Below are positions 8,061 to 13,412 of a stretch of DNA of 14,730 nucleotides, piece by piece. The DNA comes from DASWVC01 sp036401335 (GTDB lineage: Bacteria > Verrucomicrobiota > Verrucomicrobiia > Chthoniobacterales > JAFAMB01). The notes beneath the pieces were generated by a model that was not told the origin of the DNA, made no database searches, and was given only the letters and a program-made list of their open reading frames with translations. Positions within the stretch are counted from its first letter, which is position 1; each line of letters begins with the position of its first letter. The stretch spans positions 1 through 14,730 of the forward strand of contig DASWVC010000234.1 in NCBI GenBank assembly GCA_036401335.1. Direction: 5' to 3'. A program made the position numbers and the translations under genes.

Positions 8061-8597
8061 GTGGGTGGACCAGAGAGCCGACCCGCCATCCCAGCCGTGG
8101 ACCCCGGGTCTGCACCCACAGCGGTCAAGACGGCCGCAGGCGCCGCCGCCGGTTTCAGCCCGGGCGAGGTCTGGATGAAGGTGGCCCCGCGCGGCGAGCC
8201 GCATATCCAGGCAACGATTCTTTTCCAAAACAAGCAAGTCGCCCGGCTGGAGTTTGACCCGGTTACCGGTGACTTGCTGCCCCGAGGCTTCCGCCCGATG
8301 CCGCAACCCCCGAGCACGGCCGACGGTCCGAATCCCCGGACCTCCGTTGAACCACCTCCCGATTCCCGGAACGTGCCCGCCCCGATCCTGGACGAAGTTA
8401 AAGCTCGGCTGCCCGGGATCTTGCGGGAACTTACCACCGACCAAGGCGCTGAGGTGATGGGCCGCGAGAGCGCCTGGAAGGTGCCGCTCATCTTCCAGAA
8501 CCGCGTGGTTGGCGAACTGCGCGTCTCAGGTGACGGCCGGACGGTCATCCAAGACTTCGGCGCGACGCGCGACTCGGCCACTTTCGACCGGCCCTAG
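8061..8597 (+). CDS. Domain part of the secreted protein, with an internal repeat
   Basis: The open frame from GTG 8061 gives 178 residues. Two similar segments are visible: residues 48-75 (ATILFQNKQVARLEFDPVTG) and 139-166 (VPLIFQNRVVGELRVSGDG). Both have the pattern I-F-Q-N, basic, V, then a strand and a glycine turn. A proline-rich linker (about 79-108) separates them. I cannot name the family; the layout is reminiscent of small periplasmic PepSY-like modules, without a convincing match. It has no signal peptide of its own; the one at 7866 is in the same frame, behind one stop codon. The start codon is therefore nominal. The gene diverges from the MFS/ArsB-like operon and appears to share its control region. 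Confidence 0.6.
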   Translation: MGGPESRPAIPAVDPGSAPTAVKTAAGAAAGFSPGEVWMKVAPRGEPHIQATILFQNKQVARLEFDPVTGDLLPRGFRPMPQPPSTADGPNPRTSVEPPPDSRNVPAPILDEVKARLPGILRELTTDQGAEVMGRESAWKVPLIFQNRVVGELRVSGDGRTVIQDFGATRDSATFDRP

Positions 8598-8724
8598 ACT
8601 CCGGGCGGAGCAGCAGGCGAGCCGGCCGTCAGGAAAGGGTGCGGCCGGTGCCGGAGCGCGATCCTGTTCGCGCCGTTGCCGATCCTTTGAGCGCCCGCCT
8701 GCACGTGTCGGGGTGCCGGCGTAA

Positions 8725-8757
8725 TGGCACTACGATAAGGGCGTTTGGGGCGTAAGG
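8725..8757 (+). repeat. Interspersed 33-base repeat, copy 1
   Basis: This segment begins TGGCACTACGATAAGG and continues GTTTGGGGCGTAA. It matches 10714-10746 at about 27 of 33 positions in the same orientation. Both copies lie in non-coding DNA. It may be the end of a small non-autonomous element, but no matching inverted end was found. Confidence 0.55.
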
Positions 8758-8814
8758 GCCGCTGGCTCGAGCGGCGGCCCGGTAGGGCGGCGAGTCCCTT
8801 CGCCGGGGGACCGG
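8757..8814. repeat. Hairpin-rich intergenic unit
   Basis: Two adjacent stem-loops are visible. GCCGCT (8758-8763) pairs with AGCGGC (8770-8775). CCGGT (8779-8783) pairs with ACCGG (8810-8814), enclosing GGCGA (8789-8793) and TCGCC (8800-8804). The form is that of GC-rich palindromic intergenic repeats. It directly abuts the 33-base repeat, so the two may be one element. Confidence 0.45.
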
Positions 8815-8970
8815 GGTGGAACAGCCGCCCCCGTCGCACCCGCCTGGCAGGGGGGTTGCCCTTCCACGCCGGCCTTCCTTGCCGGTCAGCGGGGAGAACC
8901 GGACTCCAAGCGTTCACGGAAGGAAAAGTGGGCGCGCCCGAACGCCCTCCGAAGAGGGGTGGTGCGAAGT

Positions 8971-9267
8971 CCTTTCCGAGAAGCCCGTCGGATAACGCCG
9001 GGTCGGAAACGGCGCGGGCAAGCTGGATCGTGCCAACCAAAGTGGCAAAGATGGCCTGAGCGACTACTATAGGTTCCGGCTTCGGCAATGGCGCCTCGAT
9101 CAAGTTTGGACCGAAAATGGCTGCAGGACCCGCCCTGGGTCACCCCGCCATCGCTCATCAACTCGGCCACCCCCACTTCCCCAATTCCGCGTTTACGGAA
9201 ACGAGCGGAGGCGACCTCGGCGGCGTGACGGTGCGCGGCCTTTTTTGTGATTAGGGTCGTAACGCAT
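8971..9267 (-). pseudogene. Decayed TetR-family regulator (frameshift and internal deletion)
   Basis: ATG 9267 begins MRYDPNHKK, a typical TetR-family opening. At the run of six A (plus-strand T run 9241-9246) the frame is lost; removing one A restores a continuous frame reading HRHAAEVASARFRKRGIGEV, then GVAELMSDGGVTQGG and SHFRSKLD, which is the TetR helix-turn-helix. Within a few dozen bases the text jumps to another frame with AIFATLVGTIQLARAV and SDPALSDGLLGK, the usual last helices of the same family. About 100 central residues, the ligand-binding core, are missing. With a frameshift, a large deletion and no intact start-to-stop frame, this is a relic. The divergent acyltransferase may once have been its neighbour or target. 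Confidence 0.8.
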
Positions 9268-9401
9268 CAAAAACCGGTTTCTGGGTTGTACACATCATGT
9301 CATCGGCTCCAAGCTGGTGCCGGAAGTCGGCTTAGGACCCGCCCGAAGGTCACCGAAAGACGTTGCTTTTCTGTGTCGCACATCTAAGTAACGACCCGTT
9401 C

Positions 9402-10433
9402 ATGAGCGCCGCGGTTCAACGCCATTCGGTACTGGATACCTTGCGGGGTATCGCTGCGCTGGCCGTCTGTTGGTACCATTTCACAAACGGAAACCCCGCA
9501 TTCCTTTCCTCTGGAGTGGTCAAAACCTCGGGTTCCTACGGTTGGTTGGGTGTCGAAATCTTCTTTGTCATCTCCGGATTCATCATTCCGTTTGCACTCA
9601 GCCGAAGCCATTACCATTATCGGGACTACGGGACCTTTCTCCTCAAGCGGATTGTGCGGTTGGACCCACCCTACCTCTCCGTTCTTGCACTGATCATCGT
9701 GCTCGGGTATGCCTCATCGGCAACCCCCGGCTTTCAGGGACCTCGCTTCCACGTTTCCTGGCTGCAACTTCTTTTGCACCTCGCGTACACGAATGTGTTT
9801 TTCGGCTACCCTTGGCTCAGCCCAGTTTTCTGGACACTGGCGATTGAACTTCAGTATTATTTGATAGTTGGACTGATGTTTCCCCTTATCAGTCACCAAA
9901 ATCGACGGACTCGGTTTGCGGCCATGCTGCTGCTGTTTGTTCCCGTCTTTTTAGTTCGCAGGCAGGAATTTGTTTGTCACTGGTTGATTCTCTTTCTTAT
10001 GGGAATCTGTACCTTTCAGTACCGTACCCGGCTGCTGAACCTCCTTTCCTACTGCCTCTGTCTCGCCTTCCTCACAGTAGTGGCTGTTTTCTATTACGGC
10101 GCAGTTATTACTTTCACTGGCCTTGCTACTGCTTGCATCATCGCCTTTGTGGAGTCTGAGCAGCCGCAACCCCTTGTTTTCTTTGGTCGGATTTCTTATT
10201 CCCTTTACCTGTTGCACGTCCCTATCGGGGGCCGGATTATCAATCTCAGCCTAAGGTTTGTTCATGGCCAATCTGGAAAGTTAGGCATCCTGATGGCGGC
10301 GTTGTCGACGACGACTGCGGCTGCCTGGGTTCTGCACCGGTACGTTGAGAGGCCGGCCCAGCGATGGTCATCGTCCATCAACTACAAGCGTGTCGGGGTC
10401 CCTCCGCCCGCTTACGCTCCGAACAATGCTTGA
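9402..10433 (+). CDS. Acyltransferase 3 (OafA-type) membrane protein
   Basis: The 343-residue integral membrane protein starts with the family signature: LDTLRGIAALAV followed by CWYHF (H26), then GWLGVEIFFVISGFII (about 47-62) and the basic loop FLLKRIVRLDPPY (79-91). WLSPVFWTLAIELQYY (138-153) and FFGRISYSLYLLHVPI near the C-terminus complete the pattern. Such enzymes O-acylate sugars of surface polysaccharides or lipids at the inner membrane. ATG 9402 is preferred to a TTG at 9363 because it puts the signature near the N-terminus. Base composition is visibly AT-richer than the neighbours, with many TTT, TTG and CTT codons, which suggests a different origin. Flanks on both sides are gene debris and it lies between two direct repeats. 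Confidence 0.88.
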   Translation: MSAAVQRHSVLDTLRGIAALAVCWYHFTNGNPAFLSSGVVKTSGSYGWLGVEIFFVISGFIIPFALSRSHYHYRDYGTFLLKRIVRLDPPYLSVLALIIVLGYASSATPGFQGPRFHVSWLQLLLHLAYTNVFFGYPWLSPVFWTLAIELQYYLIVGLMFPLISHQNRRTRFAAMLLLFVPVFLVRRQEFVCHWLILFLMGICTFQYRTRLLNLLSYCLCLAFLTVVAVFYYGAVITFTGLATACIIAFVESEQPQPLVFFGRISYSLYLLHVPIGGRIINLSLRFVHGQSGKLGILMAALSTTTAAAWVLHRYVERPAQRWSSSINYKRVGVPPPAYAPNNA

Positions 10434-10466
10434 CCCAAACCGTTGACGGACGAAACGGTGCGATCC

Positions 10467-10550
10467 GCCGCACACCTCGGCACCTTGCTCTCGTAAGTAG
10501 CGCGCAACCTGGCCCGGTCCGCAACCCACGTCGCAAACCTGCCCACCCCC
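10467..10550 (-). pseudogene. Fragment of a class I SAM-dependent methyltransferase
   Basis: Minus-strand translation gives GGGQVCDVGCGPGQVARYL followed by REQGAEVCG. This is the S-adenosylmethionine-binding motif I and its following helix and strand in class I methyltransferases. Upstream and downstream residues in this frame do not continue the family pattern, and the DeoR-like remnant lies just beyond on the other strand. Only about 28 codons survive. Confidence 0.6.
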
Positions 10551-10551
10551 T

Positions 10552-10662
10552 TTCGCGCTTAGCGCGATCGACATCCTGGTGACCGATGCCCCTCTGTCCG
10601 CAGACCTCGGGGCCGCTCTCAGCCAAGCCGACGTCGAGCTTATCGTGGCGCCCCCCGGATGA
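10552..10662 (+). pseudogene. Fragment resembling the C-terminus of a DeoR-family regulator
   Basis: The plus-strand frame ending at TGA 10660-10662 reads FALSAIDILVTDAPLSADLG followed by AALSQADVELIVAPPG. DeoR-type sugar regulators end with an I-D-x-L-V-T-D segment, a short helix and V-E-x-I-V-A, which this resembles. Upstream text in the frame quickly loses sense. The assignment rests on about 35 residues, so it is tentative. Confidence 0.4.
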
Positions 10663-10713
10663 TCCCAAACGGCGCACCCGAAATCACCTTCTTTCCCTTC
10701 AGGCTGACCCCCA

Positions 10714-10746
10714 TGGCACAAAGATAAGGAAGTTTGGGCCGTAAAG
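10714..10746 (+). repeat. Interspersed 33-base repeat, copy 2
   Basis: It begins TGGCACAAAGATAAGG and continues GTTTGGGCCGTAA, agreeing with 8725-8757 at about 27 of 33 positions. It lies between the DeoR-like and isomerase remnants. The DNA around it (10663-10885) holds no other feature I can support. Confidence 0.55.
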
Positions 10747-10885
10747 CGGCTTACCGTCCTGGGGACCCGGCAAGGGTTGTCAAAGGCCGGGACCAAAAAC
10801 CCGTACGCCGCACCGCGCAAAACAAAAAACGATCCATCATTATCCGTTTAAGATCCCCGGAGAACCGCCTGCTTCTACCACCGGG

Positions 10886-11149
10886 TCAGCCACAGGTCCC
10901 ACGCCAAGCCGCCTCAAGGCCCTTGCGACTCTCCCGCACCACGGCGCGCAAGTCGGTCCCGCACAAGGAATCCGGCACGTTCTGAGAGAAAATCTCGACG
11001 GCACAGGCGCCCCGGAAACCGGCCTCGTGCGTCGCGTGCATCAACTTCCCGAGCGGGACGGTGCCTTGACCCGGGATAAGCCGGTCCTCCGCGGAGCGCG
11101 GGGTGCGCCAGTCGCTGGCCTGAAGCACGAAGATTCGCTCAACGGCATT
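10886..11149 (-). pseudogene. 5'-truncated sugar phosphate isomerase/epimerase (TIM-barrel) fragment
   Basis: The frame reads AVERIFVLQASDWRTPRSAE, then DRLIPGQGTVPLGKLMHATH, EAGFRGACAVEIFSQNVPD and a C-terminal helix ending at TGA 10886-10888. This is the last third of the AP-endonuclease-2/xylose-isomerase-like family: the S-D-W strand, the pattern of a metal-binding R-x-x-P-G-x-G loop, and the conserved E of the A-V-E-I-F strand. No N-terminal two-thirds is present; upstream sequence runs into the 3' end of the alpha/beta hydrolase gene. The surviving part has no frameshift, so the truncation may be fairly recent. Confidence 0.7.
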
Positions 11150-11168
11150 CCTGGTTGTTTGGTTTCGC

Positions 11169-12059
11169 TCATGGCCGGTTTCTGGCTACGGTCTTGGCTC
11201 CCTGCACAAAGGCCGCCACCGTCGCATTGAACTTCTCGGGTTCGTCAAGGAAGAGTGCATGGCCGCTCTCCTCGAAAAACACGGTTTGGGCTTTCGGCAT
11301 GTGTTCGCCGACCCACGCCGGCCCTTCCCAAGGAAAGGTGCCGTCCCGGCGCGCCACCAGCACCAAAGCCGGAAGGTCGAGGTGCGGCAGGAGGTCGCGC
11401 CAGTCTTTAACCGTATGGTCGGCCATCAGGGCGGCACGGACCCGGGGCGGGCACGGCGCCATCTCATCCAGCAGGAAGCGCAGTTCATCGGGTGCCGGTT
11501 CATGGTACAAGCAGGAAAATAGGTTCTCCTTGTCGTAGCCGGCCGGGTCCGCCATGAGCTGCGCCTGAGTGGTTGCCAGACTCGCCTCGTCGTAGCAGGC
11601 GTGGTGACCCAGCTTCCAATCCACCGAGTAGTATTGACGTGGCGTTTGCTGCACCAGAACGGTGTCGCGAATGCGCTCCGGTCCAAACAGTTCCAGGTAA
11701 CTCCAGATGACCGGCGCGCCAAGTGACCAACCCAGCACCGTGGCGTCGCGCAAGTCCAGCCCGTGCAGCAGGTCACGCAGGTCCGCCGCCAGCCGCGACA
11801 CGCGGTAGCCGTGGTCCGGCTTGTCGGACTTGCCGTGCCCGCGCAGATCCACGGTGATAACCCGTGCGTGCTCCGCCAGGGCAGGGACGTTGCGGTGAAA
11901 GAACCGGCCGCTGAACGACCAGCCGTGGATCAGGATGAGCGGTCTTCCCTGGCCGGTCGCTTCGTAAAACAGGCGAACGCCGTCGTTACTGGTGACATGG
12001 GACCTAAGGGGAATTCTTAGCGCGCCAGGATGGGTGCGAGCCAGGGTTCGGGTTGCCAA
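11169..12059 (-). CDS. Alpha/beta hydrolase
   Basis: The 296-residue cytoplasmic enzyme has a complete alpha/beta-hydrolase core: oxyanion motif HGW (45-47), DLRGHGKSDKP (71-81), nucleophile elbow G-W-S-L-G with S112, acid D239 in ARRDGTFPW, and H267 in ESGHALFLDEP. This arrangement is like cofactor-free haloperoxidase/esterase-type members. The only in-frame start is TTG 12059, giving about 20 residues before the usual family opening SNDGVRLFYEATG; no clear Shine-Dalgarno is seen, so the 5' end may be altered. It has no same-strand partner. Its substrate cannot be inferred. Confidence 0.85.
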   Translation of the reverse strand: MATRTLARTHPGALRIPLRSHVTSNDGVRLFYEATGQGRPLILIHGWSFSGRFFHRNVPALAEHARVITVDLRGHGKSDKPDHGYRVSRLAADLRDLLHGLDLRDATVLGWSLGAPVIWSYLELFGPERIRDTVLVQQTPRQYYSVDWKLGHHACYDEASLATTQAQLMADPAGYDKENLFSCLYHEPAPDELRFLLDEMAPCPPRVRAALMADHTVKDWRDLLPHLDLPALVLVARRDGTFPWEGPAWVGEHMPKAQTVFFEESGHALFLDEPEKFNATVAAFVQGAKTVARNRP

Positions 12060-12188
12060 ACACGTGTCACCGTACAGTCGGCCACCGACACCCCGGGCTG
12101 GCCTTTCGCTTTACTGCCCACACCCAACACGGACCGATTCGTTTGACATGCCGTTTGCTGCCCGCCGGCGCAGCAAGATAAAGGGGCG

Positions 12189-12219
12189 GGACCGCGGCAG
12201 AGACGCCGCGTTAGGGTCC
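12189..12219. repeat. GC-rich stem-loop repeat unit
   Basis: CGCGGC (12193-12198) pairs with GCCGCG (12205-12210) around loop AGAGAC, and GGACC (12189-12193) pairs with GGTCC (12215-12219) outside. The form is similar to the hairpin unit at 8757-8814. A few bases upstream, AAGATAAAGGGGCGGG weakly recalls the 33-base repeat. A run of nine T (12251-12259) lies downstream, separated by about 30 bases, so a terminator is unlikely. The rest of 12060-12319 shows no gene. Confidence 0.4.
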
Positions 12220-12319
12220 GAGCATCGATGGTCCACCGGCCGAGGAACGGTTTTTTTTTAAGGCAAGCAGGCAGGCCGCAAACGAAAACAAGCAGACCCG
12301 ACCAAGAAAGACCCCTCAC

Positions 12320-12454
12320 GTGAAAGCACCCTACCGGCACGGCAAACAAGACGCGCGCACCCACAACGTTCCGGACCCCAAGATCCTCTACCCCACCGAC
12401 AAGGTGTTCCGCCACAAGCAGGATGGCTGCATCAAGGTCGTGCTCACGCCTTAA
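12320..12454 (+). pseudogene. Miniature relic of a zinc alcohol dehydrogenase (both ends joined, middle missing)
   Basis: GTG 12320 opens a 44-codon frame. The first half, MKAPYRHGKQDARTHNVPDP followed by KILYP, matches the N-terminus of zinc alcohol dehydrogenases (compare MRALCWNGVNDLRVETVPDP in the gene at 13413). The second half, KVFRHKQDGCIKVVLTP, matches the extreme C-terminus (compare DVFKHKKDGCVRAVFAP). About 345 residues, including all zinc ligands and the NAD fold, are gone, but the joint is in frame and the stop codon is the natural one. It ends 14 bases before the SRPBCC gene. It cannot be a dehydrogenase; whether it is still translated is unknown. Confidence 0.75.
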
Positions 12455-12468
12455 CCCGATCCACGCCC

Positions 12469-13386
12469 ATGACCACGCATCACCGCGCATCCCTGCAAGG
12501 CAACCGTTCCTCGGGCAACGCCCCTTTCCCTTGGGCCCGAGGGCTGGGTTGGTTCAGCATCGGGCTCGGTCTCGCCGAGGTGCTCGCACCGAAGGCCCTT
12601 GCCCGCTGGCTCGGTCTGCGGGGTCAGGAGGGCTTGGTGCGTGCCTACGGCCTTCGCGAAATCACCAACGGCATCGGCCTTCTACGGTCCGAGGACCCGG
12701 CCCCTTGGGTCTGGGGCCGCGTGGCCGGCGACGTCTTGGACCTGGCGACCGTCGCTCCTCACCTGGAGGACGCCAATCCCCAAAAAGGCCATGTCGAGGG
12801 TGCGCTCGTGGCCCTTGCCGGCATCACGCTTGTTGACGTGTGCTGCGGTGTGCAACTCCACCGGGGAGTCACCCGAAAAGAAAACCCCGACCAGCACACC
12901 CAGGAATCGGACGTGGAGCGCTCCCTCACCATCGAGCGGCCCGCCTCGGAACTCTACCAGAGGTGGCGCGACCCGCAGACGCTCGCTCAAGTCATGGCGC
13001 ACTTTGCCGAGGTCCGCTCCGTCGGCAACGGCCAGACGCATTGGCATGTCCAGGGACCGGCGGGCCGGAGCCTGGAGTGGACGGCGACCACTGTCGAGGA
13101 CCGCCCGGGAGAGGTTCTGCGCTGGCAATCACTTCCGGGCTCCGACCTGGTAAACGAGGGTTCCGTGCGATTCCAACCGGCCCCTGCTGACCGGGGCACG
13201 GTGGTTACGCTCCGGTTTAGCTTCGACCCCGCCGACGGGAATTTAAGTGGTGCAGTCCTCAAGCGCCTGGACGTCGTGCCAAGCCTGCTGGCCGGCAAGG
13301 CCTTGCGGCGGTTCAAAAGCCTTGTGGAAACCGGCGAGATCCCGACCACCGTGGGCCAATCTGCTGCCCGCGCCGACACACGCTAG
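12469..13386 (+). CDS. Fusion of an N-terminal membrane domain with a SRPBCC/cyclase-like domain
   Basis: The 305-residue product has two parts. Residues about 24-132 are hydrophobic, with helices at ARGLGWFSIGLGLAEVLAP, a middle region (VWGRVAGDVLDLATVAP) and GALVALAGITLVDVCCGVQL. Residues about 148-290 form a START/SRPBCC fold: ERSLTIERPASELYQRWRDP, HWHVQGPAG, WTATTVEDRPGEVLRWQSLP, GSVRFQPAPADRGTVVTLRF and a C-terminal helix with LKRLDVVPSLLAGKALRRFK. SRPBCC domains bind hydrophobic ligands; the ligand here is not evident. It lies between the dehydrogenase relic and the full dehydrogenase, 26 bases before the latter, so the two intact genes are likely co-transcribed. ATG 12469 lacks a visible Shine-Dalgarno. 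Confidence 0.85.
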   Translation: MTTHHRASLQGNRSSGNAPFPWARGLGWFSIGLGLAEVLAPKALARWLGLRGQEGLVRAYGLREITNGIGLLRSEDPAPWVWGRVAGDVLDLATVAPHLEDANPQKGHVEGALVALAGITLVDVCCGVQLHRGVTRKENPDQHTQESDVERSLTIERPASELYQRWRDPQTLAQVMAHFAEVRSVGNGQTHWHVQGPAGRSLEWTATTVEDRPGEVLRWQSLPGSDLVNEGSVRFQPAPADRGTVVTLRFSFDPADGNLSGAVLKRLDVVPSLLAGKALRRFKSLVETGEIPTTVGQSAARADTR

Positions 13387-13388
13387 AA

Positions 13389-13412
13389 AACCTTTAAAGG
13401 CCTTAAAAGGTT
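13389..13412 (+). promoter_or_regulatory. 24-base near-palindrome covering the dehydrogenase ribosome binding site
   Basis: The left half AACCTTTAAAGG and right half CCTTAAAAGGTT are reverse complements except at one position. The Shine-Dalgarno AAAAGG (13405-13410) is in the right arm and ATG 13413 follows immediately. In RNA, AACCUUU can pair with AAAGGUU, hiding the ribosome binding site. In DNA it could instead be an operator. Confidence 0.55.

Larger units (their letters stand above)
8598..8970. other. Gene-free stretch with repeat and hairpins
   Basis: No frame here gives a recognisable protein. It contains the 33-base repeat (8725-8757) and a hairpin-rich unit (8757-8814), both listed separately. 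The remainder, 8815-8970, is GC-rich sequence next to the decayed TetR gene. It shows nothing else I can support. Confidence 0.5.

Noticed and set aside
7731..8581. Long minus-strand frames opposite the secreted-protein gene
   Set aside because: They are GC-driven shadows; the plus strand carries the signal peptide and internal repeat.
8594..9103. A 169-codon minus-strand frame as an intact gene
   Set aside because: Only its first 44 residues make sense, as the TetR C-terminus; the rest is low-complexity read-through.
8725..10746. TGGCAC at the start of both 33-base repeats as further -24 elements
   Set aside because: No GC occurs at the -12 position in either copy.
12251..12259. Nine-T run as a Rho-independent terminator
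   Set aside because: The nearest stem-loop (12189-12219) ends about 30 bases earlier, too far for an intrinsic terminator.
12017..12490. A 157-codon minus-strand frame
   Set aside because: It runs antisense to the dehydrogenase relic and through the hairpin and the T-run, with no domain.
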